A DNA stretch of 64,000 bases from Hansfordia pulvinata (lineage: Eukaryota; Ascomycota; Sordariomycetes; Xylariales), in contig BJKQ01000032.1 in the NCBI GenBank assembly GCA_006538405.1, positions 53,884 through 117,883 on the forward strand. The letters run 5' to 3'. The position numbers and the translations under genes are program-made. The notes under the pieces were generated by a model. It worked only from the letters and a program-made list of their open reading frames with translations. It was not told where the DNA came from and ran no database searches. Shown here piece by piece: positions 11,197 to 22,867 of the stretch. The number at the start of each line of letters is the position of its first letter. Position 1 is the stretch's first letter.

Positions 11197-11369
11197 AGTT
11201 TAACGTGGGTTCCATCCCTAGAAGGGCCTGCCACGCCTCCCAGAGCCGTACATCGCAGGGTTGTGGAGGAGTCAGTTAATACATTCTATGCGTCGCGCAC
11301 GTGCCCATCCCCGTTATTGCGACCGTCTGGATGTGGCCATCCAGCTTTAAAACCTTCACTCCTTGTTGG

Positions 11370-14300
11370 CTATCTCGGGCAGATGCTCGTGAAGAAGCCG
11401 CTGCTCTCCACAAACTTGACCCACTCCACACTACCCTCCCCTAATAAGTGAATAAACTCTGTCCGAGGCGCATGCCTCGGCAGCAGTCTGTTACCTCGCA
11501 ATCTTCTGCAGAAGAAGATGTGCTGCGGAGACTTCCTCTCCCCGCAGCTGCAATGGTTCTTGGAGTCCTCGTGCTGGAAACGCTCGTGATATTGCGCGAA
11601 GTCGCCGTGGCCGCTTCGCGCTGCTAACAGCCGGTGGATCGTATCTCGTCGGAAGCAGGCAAGTTGTTTGGAAACCGCTGGACGTCGATGAATCTTCTGG
11701 TATCGCGGTTCGGCCTGGTTCCTCCACCAGGACTTGAATTCCTCTGCATTGACTTGCCTCGTATGCCTCTTCACCCACGCAGCTGTTGGCGGGTCGTCGT
11801 GAAGCAGGCTCATTCTGGCACCTTCTCTGGCCAGCCGGTCGGCCGCTTCATTGCCTTCAATGTCGCAATGGCCGGGGATCCATTTGACTGTGACCCCTGG
11901 CAGGTGCGATCGCGCGATATCTTGGAAGCGTAGGAAGATAGCCTGTGAGGACTCGGGAGGTGTCCCGTCCAGCCCGTCCACGACCGACGTGTCATCAAGG
12001 CACACGCAGATGTGGCTATGAGGGCCAATCGCCCGCGCCGCTGCGAGCCCCTGCAGAGCTCCGTAGACCTCCGCGTCGACCACCTCTGCACGCCCGAGTC
12101 GACCCATGCTATGGTAGATCTCTGTCGTTGTGCCCCCGGCTCGGATGCTGTAGCCCCAGCCTGTCCGTGTCTGCGCGTTTTCGTGGAGCTGCGATCCATC
12201 CGAGTAGACGATTAGATCCGTGTCGGCATCCCGTTTAGAGAGCCACACCCGGAAGAGATCCGCCTCTGTCTTCTTGTCCTGTCTATGGGGAGCTTGCTTG
12301 TGGGACGGTTCAATCAGGGCTGGCCTTGGATAAGCCGGCACCAGTTGGTAGCTCCTCTGTAGTCGTGTGGGTTCCTTGCGTGCTTGTACGGGTAGTCGGC
12401 CAACAAGCGGGTGGTTTCCATCGATGCGTCCGAGTCGGAAGCCGTGTCGGCGCCGAATGCCCTCGGCGAGAAGCTGAGCTGGCGGGAGCTGGGCTTCAAA
12501 GTGCAAGATGTGCGTCGGATGTGTTCTCCATACTGGAAGGATGGCCCTCATCGCCGTCCGCAGCACCGATTCCATTGTCTGGAGTTGACCCTTGACCTGG
12601 CAGCGCTTCGATGGCCCATTGCTGTTATCCTTCTCCACCCCTGGATACCATGCCTCCATGGCGTGTGTTAGTACTGGTAGCACGCACGCCTTTACCGCTC
12701 TCCTGGCTGACTGCACCGGTAGGCCCCGGACGGTGTTGCACAGCCCGCGAATATGATTGGCAACCCGGCCCGCCTTCCTAGACCATTGATGAACATGTTC
12801 GGTAAATTTCAGCTTTCGGTCCAGGAACACGCCGAGCCAGCGCATCGAAGGCCCGGCTGTCTTTTCCTCCGTTCCATGTCTGACCGGCGGGTTGTCGCTG
12901 TTCCGCTTGCGCGAGAAGTGCATCACTTCTGTCTTGGCAGGGTCAAACTCGACCGCATTCCTCTTGCCCCAAGCGATGAGCTCGTCCAGCTGTCGCGAGG
13001 CTTCTGTGGCTGTCTCCTGGAGGGACCGCCCAATCGTAAGGAGTCCGGCGTCGTCAGCGTAGCCGAAACGCCGCCTCTTTGTGCCGAGCTGCCCGCAGAT
13101 TGGTTCTGTATACAGCATGTACAGTATGGGCGAGGCCGGCGAGCCCTGCGGCAGGCCGCACGTGAGCGGCGCGACGTCCGTGGTTGTCCCATCGAGTCGG
13201 ACCCTGGCCGACCTTCCTGTCATGAACGATTGAATCCATCTGACCAGGAAGGTGGGCCACCCCTGCTCCCTCATCCGCACAACCAGCCTGCCAACCAGAG
13301 CGGCGTCGAACGCGCCCTTCACGTCGGCTGTGACCAGTGTCGCCACAAGTCCCTGATCGAGGGCTTGTTAATTTCGTGGACTAGGGCTGCGACGAGGTCC
13401 GTGGCGGACCGCTTCGGGAGTACCCCGAAATGCTGTGGCGCTAACACCTTCTGCTCCAGTACTGCCCAAGCGAGCCTTCGCGGGACTAGGCGCTCCCAAC
13501 CCTTGCCGTGGCACGAAAGCAGAGAGATCGGTCGGTAGGATCTCGGATTGGAGTAGTCCTTCTTGCCTTGTTTTGGTATCATCACGACCTCGGCCACTTT
13601 GAAAGGTCGAGGGTGGTGTCCCAGCTTCAAACAGAGCTCGAACAGCCTCCGCACGTGGTCTCCGATCGCCGGCCAGATCGCTTTCAGGATCCTGACCGTG
13701 AGTCCATCCTCACCGGGTGATGTGCTTTGGCTGCCGATCGTGCAGAACGCTGCCTCTGCCATGCTGACATCCTCTTCGAATGGGATCGTGGGCCGGCCAG
13801 GGGTCACATTAACGGCCCAAGGGCTCTCGATGTCTTCTCCGGACCCGGCCCGTTCCAGAGTCGCTGCGCGCAGGGCCTGCGCTTTGTCCAGCTGCGATTC
13901 GTGTACCACACCGTCCACGATAATCGGTGGCGAGCTTAGCCCGGTGGAGGGCTTATGCCATGACACGACCCTGTACAGGTCTTTAGGCTCCCTCGCCGAG
14001 TCAATCAGCTCGCGCCAATAGTCTCTCTTGGCTCGCCGTACCGCCTTTCTGAACTGCCGTCTGGCCCCTCTTTTCTCCTGACGGTTATCGTCCTCCCATA
14101 CCGGCCGCTTTCGATACTCTCTCGCCGCAGCCTGGCAGTCCTCATTCCACCATCGAGTCGTCTTGGAGTGATGTTTCTTCTTCCCCACCGAACGGATGCA
14201 CCCTTGGACGACGGCCACGAGCCGCTCGCAGAAGCCGTCCAGGCCTGGCACGGTTTTGTCTAGTCCGGGCAGCTCGTGCATCCGTCGCTGCACCATGTCC

Positions 14301-15064
14301 CTCAGCTCTGTCAGCCTGTCATCTGGCACTATCCACTTCGACACTCTGCCAGCGTCTTGAGAGTCCCACGGCCTAGGTACCACAATCCTAAGCGTCTCGT
14401 GATCCGAAGTCGAGTGCAACTCTGTGCTCACCCCTGCTTCCGCGAGCCCGATATCCGAGAACACCAGGTCGAGCACGTTGCCCCGGTCATGTGTCGGCAC
14501 ATCCGGCTCTGACACCAGATCCAGCCCGTGTTCGGACATGATCCATGCCAGGCCCGCTCCGCCGTGGTAGTCGGGGTTGTCCGCGTCCCACGATGCATCT
14601 CCCGCGTTGAAATCCCCCGCCACCACACTGCCGGCAGGGGGGGTCCATCCTTCCAATATCTGATCTACCCACTGAGGGTTGTCGCCAGGCCTGTACACAC
14701 TCACGAACGTGACGCCCCTCACCTTCACCCACGTGATGTCCCTCGTGGCGAACGGACGGAGCTGGTTTGCCTGTAGGTGTTTTCGCACGTAGATCAATGA
14801 TCTCGGCCGTGCCGCGTCGCTGTCCCAGCTATCGACTGGTGAAAAGACATCATATGCCGGGTGTGTCTTGACTGCCATTCTCCTCCTGGGTGGCACCCCC
14901 ACCCACGGTTCCTGCATCAGGATGACGTCGGCTCGCTCGGCTCCGTGATCGGCTAGGTTTAGGGCTAGCTCGGTGGGGTCAAGCAGGCCCTGACCGCCCG
15001 CCACGTTGACGGAGTGGGCCACCAGGTGTCTGTTGTGATTTTCTCTAAGGCGGGGATTCGTCAT
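11370..15064 (-). pseudogene. LINE ORF2: endonuclease, reverse transcriptase, RNase H (one frameshift)
   Basis: The reading starts at 15064. The endonuclease domain comes first (about 15020-14330), with the catalytic blocks GDFNAGDASWD and SDHETLR. The reverse transcriptase (about 13740-12500) has ADVKGAFDAAL, GLPQGSPASPILYMLY and the YADD box. The RNase H domain (about 12250-11750) has VYSDGSQ and GHCDIEGNEAADRLA. The C-terminus has a CCHC-like segment (CSCGERKSPQHIFFC). Near 13361-13369 the frame shifts by one base inside the reverse transcriptase, just before the first catalytic aspartate. Adding one base to a G/C run there would restore a coherent product. The ORF2 start ATG overlaps the ORF1 stop as ATGA, which suggests termination-reinitiation. 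Confidence 0.9.
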
Positions 15065-16692
15065 TGCTGCACGACAATTGTGGTGGCAGACTGGTCGTTC
15101 TTCTTCCCTCCAGGGCTTTGCCTTATTCCGGCTTCGAAGGGCATTGCTCCTGTTGTCTCTATCTCCATGTCGGACTCGAGAGCTGTTGTCTCAGCTGTAG
15201 CCGCCGCCGCCGCCGCCGCCGCCGCCGCTGCCTTCCTGACGTCGTCAATCGCGTGTGATCTTTCGCGGCTGCCTGCCAGCCGGATCTCCCGCAGCTGGTC
15301 TGGTTTGAGCTTGTAAATCATACCTTCCTTCACCTTGGGTCTTGCTGGGCACTTGGGTCATGTCGCTGTGTGAGGTCCTTTGCAGTAAGCGCACTTCTCC
15401 ACTGGTTGTTCGCAGTCACCGTCATGCTGCTTCGTGCCGCATTTCCGGCACAGCAGCCTCTGGCATCTGGGGTCGCGGCTATGGAAACCATAACACTTTG
15501 TGCACTGGTCGACTTTGGGTTCAAAGTAGACTCGCTTGGAGGTCAGCGAGTGTGCAAACAGCCTGAAGGGCCTCTTGATCTCCTGGCTCGTGGCGATCAT
15601 CCAGGTCACCTCTGCGTCGGTATCCTTGGTATGTCTGGAGACCAGGCATCGCACAGGTCGGGCTCCCGTCTGCGCCTCCGTCTCGTCGGACACTGCTTGA
15701 TGGTCAATTTCCACAGTGAGTCCCTCGGCACTCATTACTCTTCTCGGGCAACCTTCGAGCTTATAGTGGTGCCATTTCACGTGGCTTTCAGTCTTCCTGG
15801 CTTTTAGAAGGTCAGTTATTTCAGCGTGGTAGGCCAGCAGCTTGTCTTGGGCCGTCTTGTCCCTTGGATGGAGCGCGAAGCCTGAGGGACATCGGGAGAC
15901 CTCTCGCAGCTCTAGATTGTCGAGTTTCAGTCTTCTTATTAGCGTTGTCTTGACCCCGTAGGGCTCCAGGTGGCTGTTGTCCATGCGTACAAAAATCCGC
16001 AGGTCCTCCCCACGTTTCTTTGTGTCTGTGCTCTCCCGAGCTCTTGTCAGCTTTCTTGTGGTAGCCAGCGCACCCAATGGCTGGCTGGTGCCTGCCGCAC
16101 CACCTGCCACCTGGGAGTAAGAGGGTTTGGTTGGTTCACGGCTTTGCTGCTTCGTGTTGGACCGATGCTGGCCCAAATCGCCGCCATCTAGCCAGATGCT
16201 CAGACATTTCGCGAAGAAGCCCTTGAACTCCTTAGCGTACGTGGTCACATCAGGTCCTGCCTTTTGCAGGGTGTCGTCAATAGAGGCTGCGCAGTCCTGA
16301 AAGAGCCTTTGCTTGGTCTCAAAGGAGAGCCTCTCTTTCTGCAAGATGCTGGCTACCTGTGCCTGGCAGGTAGCTTGCGACAATACCTGGTCGGTTTGAG
16401 GCCGGACTGTTCGCAGGGGGGTGATGTCATCCGATCGCTGACTTGTTGTCCTTGGTCGTTTGTTGCCGACGGTGATGTTGAGGGAGCGAGCCGGTCCCGT
16501 GCCGGTCAAGGGCGACGATGGCACGTAATCAGCTTCGACCACCTTCGATGGGGTTGTGAGGATGTCGGACAGGAGGACCGGACGGAGCCCAGCGGCATCG
16601 GGGCGGCAGAAGTCTTTTCTCGGGGCCTGAACCATGCATGGACGTGCACCGGCTGCGGGGGTGCCCAGAGGCACACTGGACGCGGCCATCAT
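15061..16692 (-). pseudogene. LINE ORF1: zinc-knuckle nucleic-acid-binding protein with premature stop
   Basis: The product would be about 540 residues. The N-terminal half is low-complexity and basic. Three C-terminal zinc knuckles follow, with cysteines in the blocks CTKCYGFH, CRKCGTKQHDGDC and CAYCKGPH. Inside the third knuckle, TGA at 15358-15360 replaces the residue before PKCPARP. The second LINE in this window has no stop at the equivalent position, and the frame remains open afterwards for almost 100 codons. The tail includes an 11-residue alanine run encoded by a GCC microsatellite. The protein would package the LINE RNA. The stop is probably a single substitution from TGG. Confidence 0.85.
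15200..15232. repeat. GCC trinucleotide microsatellite
   Basis: Nine GCC units plus GCT-GCC on the plus strand, read on the minus strand as polyalanine in LINE ORF1. Confidence 0.85.
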
Positions 16693-16799
16693 CCGGGCGG
16701 AAGAGATTTCCTGAGCCAGGTCAATAAGAAATACTGGCTTTTCAGTACGAGAGCAGCCTGAGTCGAGGTAGCGCCCTAACAGTGGGGCGCCAAGAAATT

Positions 16800-19700
16800 A
16801 GTTGAAAGAAAGCACGTACCTCAATGATCGCTTCGCAATTGGGATTTCCAGGCTGGAATCCCATGACCAACGCGGGCACGCGATCTCCCACAGTTTAAGA
16901 ATATGCCGAGCCCTTGGGATGCAATCTCCCGCTGTATCCTCGTTTGTGATGGATGAGTGATCTACTTTGAACCGAGACGGCCGTAGAATCTGGAATTTCT
17001 CGCTGTTGTCGCAATGCATAGCACCGCTCATCACCAAGTCAGTGAATGAGTACGGCACGTGAATCATAGCACTTAGCTGGATGATCGGAGAGTCGGGACA
17101 TATGTGGATCCCGACACAGGGCCCGGGACATAGATCGTTTAGCGATGGCTCTTCTGAAAATCGTGGACGTCAATACTTAGAACTTGGGAAGGACGAGAGA
17201 TGATTGATGAATAAGCCCATGCCAAGGCAAGACCAGTCCGTGTTCCATTCTAGGAAGATCAGAATTGGCACCTTCCGGCTTGCCTTTTCTAGTATTTGCC
17301 TCGCTACCTCGGTCGAGCATTTAACAATATCACCATCGGGATAGGTGTGCTTGGACAAGTAGCAAAGTGTCGAGATTGGAGATTCCACAGAACATCGCTC
17401 CGAAATTCCCAGGTATGCAAGTGGTTCACGTCCTAGGGGGTCCGGTCAGGCATGGCTGAGAAGAGTTTGATGTCGCTGCACCCGGTGTGTCTAGCAGCCC
17501 GTGCCAGTAGACCTGAAATAGAGCAGACAATTGGCTGCAAGCGGGGTGGTTATAGCTGTGCCCTGTCGCTCGACTGCACAGGATCACCTTTCCACGGTCA
17601 GCTTGTCCGTGTGGCTATATTTCTCCCGGGTGTTGCTCCTGGCGAACGAGATCTTGCGAAGATGGCACTGGCGCCTAGAACTCGATTGGCTACACTATGG
17701 GCGGTTTCTCCCGTAGACGACCTCGGAGCAATACTTGCAGCGTATATGTAGCTGTCGTTGATGTCAACTGATGTAATTATGGCTGAAGTTATTTCCACGG
17801 CTGGGAAAGGGGGGTAAAGGGGCGCGCACTGTTCAGTATTCATGTTGTAGCGACGAGGGTGCGAACATGGCTGTGTAGACGTAAGTTTAGGGAGTCGACG
17901 GATATCTTACGGCGGGCATACGTGGCTTTATAGCAATCCATGCGCGGGGCGGCTGAGCGACCTTGGGATCTGGTTGACCGGCAAGTAATGGATTGAATTG
18001 GCTGATACGCGGGGCGGAACTTGGCGCTCCAGATCCATGCACGGCAATAGCCCTTAGCACTTAGACCCCGTTCGGCTTTAGCACCATAACGCCTTAAAGC
18101 TGTCTCCACTTTGCTGCCCATTGCCCTGTGGTTGTCGCCTGCAGCTTCAGCCGCGTACCACTGGGTCCATAATCAAACATTGACTTTGGCGTTATCTTTA
18201 CGTGACTTACAGGGCACTTTAACGCTATAATAGCGATCCAGCTGGGTTGTGTGCTTGGAAACTCATCACCCGGCGTGGTCGTGACCACTCACGTACCTCG
18301 CCTGTATGACGCAAATGCGCGGTTAATGGGTTCTTACAGTGTGACGGTACAAATGCATGAAATTTCACTAACAGATGCCAGCTAAGAATCAGACTCGCAT
18401 GAAGACAGACATAGCCTGCTGACCCTGTAACTGTGATTTAAGCTGTCTGAGACCGTCCTGTTGGCCGACCGGCCCCGATCTTGAAATCGCCAACCGTGGA
18501 ACCTCCTGCGTCTGCGACGATGAGATTTTTTTGGTTCGCGATGGGTTATTTCCTGATTCAGAATCTCCGTAAGAGTCCCACATACATGCACTATTCGACA
18601 TCTCCCCATCCGACTCTGGCGATCGAGATACTAGTCGCGCACAGCCCGACTTGCGTATGACGTCGTCAATCCTTGGTTCTGCAATGCAATCGACTGTTCA
18701 TTACCATGATGCTGAGGTATATCTGCGGTTTCGATCTGCAATCGGGTAGCCAAGTCATGTATGAGCCCCTTGATAAGAGCGGTCCGGGGTGCGGTGTGCC
18801 CTCGCGCTCTTTATGGCTTGTATACATATCTTCAGTGTTCTTAAGGCTATAGACCTAGTTGAAGGTGGACCTTAGGGCAATCGTGATAAAGTCTTCATCA
18901 CGGACATTCCTCACGATCACAGTCACAAGAAAGGTGATATTTTGATTCTTAGTGCCCAATTTATCTGGCGCGCTGGTAACGAGGATATCAAACGCGGCGA
19001 GTCTTTTCCCTCAAAACCTCAAAAGCTTTCAGTCTTTCGATATTGTAAAGGAACAGAGCCGTGCTTTACGGGATGGCCTGCCTCGTGTTGGCAACATCCC
19101 CATGCAGTAACCAACGCGCCAGCTTGGTATTTTGGAAACTTTGAGTTTCTTCCCTGGAAGGCGATGAAGAACTGGCTCTGGGGGAGGCCAAAGATTAAAG
19201 CTGAAACGTTGTTGCCAGAGATATGATCTAAATATTAGATCCGCTCGGCAGCCTCGCTAGGCTGAGCATTTCTGATCTCCACCTCTGTGGGGAGTCTTGG
19301 GGGAAGCTCTTCACTGATGTGCCTAGATTATGGTCATCCAATAGTCTTTGCTCAGATCTGGTTGATTTGGACGCCGTGACTCGTTCTCCAAGATTCGATG
19401 GCTTGGCTTGAGTTTGTGCGGAAGCTTTATCTCAAGGTCGAGCTGTTTTTGAGATTCTGCCCCGTGCGTCACCCCGAAGTCGTTGCTGTCTTCGTTGCTT
19501 TGTACATGAGATGGAACCTCCGCCGCGATGCGGGCGGGGTTTGTGGAGCGAGGCTTGAGTTTGTCGATCAGCCTTCTTTGGGTCTGGTGGGTCGGGAAGC
19601 AAACGAACTTCCTTAATCAAACGATTGGAGGGTGCCGATTTCTTGATTGCCACTTCGTAGCGCCTTCGCTTTGGTTTCATGGTCACATGGAGAGGTTGTT

Positions 19701-20347
19701 TTATAGAGCGATGGAAAGAATGTCTGTCGCGTATCTCTTGTTCGTGCCCACCATCTTGATCGCAGTCCAAACCATCCCGCTTTCCTGTCCTATCTACTGC
19801 GATGCTTCCGCTCCTTATGGCGGGTGGAGCCTGGAGAGCTTTCTTTTCTCCAGATGTCCTAATCCGATCCGAAATCTGATTGCAAGCATCATTCGTACGA
19901 TTTCCATGACCATCCTTCTGGGTCGACAAAAAGCTTTTGTAATCGCCTTGCCGTCGTACGCCTTCTCTGCCCTCCTAAACTTCTCAAGCATGTTGAACCG
20001 GGCTGCATCGAGCATGGGGCCGTCGTCTCGGCGACGTGTACTCAGCATTGTGCAGCGCGAAGGCAGAGGCTCGTCGGTATTGCAGGGGACGGTATACTGT
20101 CTTGCTCTTGCTCGCTCATTGTTCGACTGGGCGGTTTCCAGTCAACTGGATTGGCACACGCAGTAGCTGAAATCGGGTTTCTGATCCCGGTCCACTTTTA
20201 ATTCACTGATTTCCGCTTTCAGCATCGTGGTATGCGATTTAGGATGCAACCGGTGTGGGCGCCCAAAACCAATCACGCACATAAGTCTAATCAAATCACC
20301 ATGCGTCTTCAATTGCCCGAGTACGTCTCATTTGGCTAGCTCTCATC
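16800..20347. other. long stretch without a secure gene
   Basis: Minus-strand frames at 16798-17067 and 17170-17388 look weakly coding, and the first ends next to a GTACGT donor beside the LINE 5' end. They could be exons of a host gene cut by the LINE, but no domain is visible. At 19432-20048 two overlapping minus-strand frames (basic, lysine/arginine-rich) compete with a 212-codon plus-strand frame at 19528-20166. Neither has a recognisable motif. No RNA gene is seen. Confidence 0.4.
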
Positions 20348-22763
20348 ATGACCCCTTGGCTTCGAATTCTCTCGAGCCCCCAAAAGCTTATCCTCCAAGA
20401 ATTCTACAGCGCGTACAAGGTTTTCGACGATCTTGGAGATGCGGCCCCCTGCGTGATTCAAGTCATTGGAGGGGGGGATCGATCTCGCGACATTGCAGAT
20501 TTCCGCACGCTGGGGCCTACACAATCTGATGCAATCTGCCTCTATTCTTTCTCTGGTCCTAAAAGGCCTGTCCTTCTGGTGGACAGCGGAGCCGCTCTTC
20601 GCTACAAGCCTGTGAAAGCCCCACTTGATGAAGATGGCCGCCCCGGGTGCTACACCATACAAGATCTTATCCCTGGGGCATCAATCTTCCCTGCAGCTGT
20701 CAGCTTATTGTCTCGATTCATCGCAGGTCTTTGCCAAACCGTTGTCGTTTTCATGGACTATGATCTGGGCCTTTCTGGTGTTCTAGACCTTCTTGCGTCA
20801 TGGATTCGCCTCCGACGGTACGACATCAGGTCCCGGCCGAGACTGATCCTCGTGAGCGAAACTTTCTCAGGATCCGCATCTCAACATTTCAAACAAAGAA
20901 TGTGGAGATACTTGCTGAGGGTTCAGCAAATGGCCGACCCTACACAGCTGTACAAGCAAGAAGATATGGAGAAATTGTTCTGGGACAGTTTTGAGAGCTT
21001 GCATCTACTCCCGACATCGCGACAAGTCAATTCCTCCGTTCTCTCCCAAGCGGACGACATGTTCAGTCGGCGACACGCTTCGAGGTGGGCATTTTCTGCC
21101 AGTCATTTGCGTCGGATTTTTCACGACGCACTGGTACATTACTCGACTGGAATAACTGAAAACTTTGATATCTTGTCTGCTTTGCGAAAGTCTTCTTTCA
21201 ACTCTACGGACTTGTCACATAATATCAGATGGCTTTTGCGCATGGTTTCCGATCAAAACGATGGGCTCTTGAGCCACTTCATCGCATCAGCACTCCATGC
21301 GAATGCCTATCCCGCAGGAGCACACGGTCAGTACACTCGGACTGACGGAGAACGTGACTAATATATCATAGCGTTCTTTGCCGACGATATGTACAAAGCC
21401 ATGTACAGCCATGTAATTGAAGAAACCGTACGGGCATGTGGAAGCAAACTCTCCGCGCTGCCTGTGAAATCTAGTTTCTGCAAAATCGCCTACGAAACAC
21501 GCGAGTCCAACCAATCAGCCACGGAGTTTGAGTGTCCTGAAATCCTCACAGACTTTCCTGCGTGGCATTTTCAGCAAGATTACTTGCCTAGCCTGCCTTT
21601 TGTCACCCCCAGAGAAGTCCCTCGACTGCGGCCACGAACTTTGCGGCCCGTGTATACGATCCATCGGCAACCCTTCAATTTCGAAAAATGGAGAATTTAC
21701 CATGCCAATTTGCCCATTTTGTCAGAGCCAGAATAGTTCAATATTGATTCTTCGGCCACTCACTGCCTCCCTGAGGACTTTACGTCTGGATGTTCCGTTG
21801 AGCAAGAAATACCTCACCGCGGACTTCTTGAAGAGTCTACAAGCGAAGCTGATGCTGGGTGACATGCCCCTCCGAGACCATTGCGATATTGTTCACTGCA
21901 GCGGTGTCGGGTCGTACTTTGCTTTGGCTATATGTTGCCGATATTCGTCTGTCTCTAAGGCTTCACGAACGCTTCATTCAGTTGACGGGATCAAACTGAA
22001 ACAGACACCATTCACAAGGCAGAGATACATCAGCTTTGGTGGTAATCATAGATGGACTTTCGACGACATCCAATGTCTGAATGGGCCGTCCCTTCATATT
22101 CAGCATTTGGGAAAGACAATTTCGAACAGAATTCGGAAAGGTGAACAATTATCAAATCTTTCCGATGACGCGAAAGGCAGGGCGGGCGCCCAACAATTTG
22201 AAGTCAGTTATCGCGGCGGCATCTTCGACGATGAATACCTGAAATGCCTCGCCCACCGCCTACTGGGGTGCTTGTTCTATATTGAACTCATCGAGACTCC
22301 GAGACTTTACTCGACTCTGGACACCTGTAAGTTGCGGGTTTCATGTCGGCTGCCGTGGGGTCCGGCACTCGCAAGCTTACAGAGAAAACTTCAATCTGCG
22401 CATTTGGTGTACCATTGCGACAACCGCAGCCAACGCACTGCGCCTTTGTTCCAGGGTCCCGGAAACACCTCCTTCGAGCATTTGGTAGAACTGGAAACCA
22501 GCTCATTATCCTCCGTACTCGTCTTTGAAATCGACCATGAGGGCGCTAGATTTCCGATTGGTAATTGTCCGTATCAGCTGCGGAGGCTGATTGAAGACCA
22601 AGGGCTGGAGGTTCCATGGCGGGTAGACGCAAATGTCACCGAGGCCAGCGAGAGCTTCGGGCAACCTCGGCACACCCCAAACTTGAATCTTGAGACCGAG
22701 CTATCAGGGCTCTACCAGACTCTGGATGCGTTTTCGAACTCATGGGGTGCAGGACACAACTAG
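20348..22763 (+). CDS. RING-finger protein with degenerate patatin-like domain (about 748 aa)
   Basis: The model joins 20348..21326, 21372..21427 and 21552..22763. The first intron (45 bp, ACTAAT branch) is clear. The second, 21428-21551, restores the frame into the RING but could instead be a frameshift. The N-terminal part (residues 1-330) is the module usually found ahead of this fungal family (block VVVFMDYDLGLSGVLDLLAS). Next comes a C3HC4-type RING, CLACL...LDCGHELCGPC...CPFC, about residues 350-400. The C-terminal region aligns in layout with patatin-like phospholipases. However, the oxyanion GGGxRG loop is absent, and the nucleophile elbow GTSxG reads HCSGVG. I infer a ubiquitin-ligase-type RING on a probably inactive lipase scaffold. 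It converges on the dynamin gene, with 104 bases between stops. Confidence 0.65.
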
Positions 22764-22867
22764 TCATTCTTCAATGATATCACCACCTAAATCAATCCTA
22801 AAGCAGGATATTGATCATGTATTTCATTGTGTTCATATGATAGAATTCGAAAAACACTATGCTGGTC

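Larger units (their letters stand above)
11176..16795 (-). mobile_element. Tad/I-group LINE (non-LTR retrotransposon), near full length
   Basis: A 5.6-kb element lies on the minus strand: a short 5' leader (about 16693-16795), ORF1 (16692-15061), ORF2 (15064-11370), a 3' untranslated region of about 190 bases, and an (AATC)n tail instead of poly(A). ORF1 has gag-type zinc knuckles. ORF2 carries an apurinic-type endonuclease, reverse transcriptase and RNase H in that order, the arrangement of fungal Tad-like and I-like LINEs. It is disabled by one nonsense codon in ORF1 and one frameshift in ORF2. Otherwise it is long and well preserved, so it probably inserted recently. A short AATTTCT motif beside both ends could be a target duplication, but I could not confirm this. 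Its 3' end is shared with the SINE at 7.7-8.25 kb. Confidence 0.9.

Noticed and set aside
11945..13538. Long plus-strand frames, including one of 261 codons
   Set aside because: They lie antisense to the LINE reverse transcriptase and RNase H and have no motif of their own.
19432..20166. A 212-codon plus-strand frame and a 165-codon minus-strand frame
   Set aside because: They overlap on opposite strands, neither shows a domain, a splice partner or a convincing start, and I could not choose between them.
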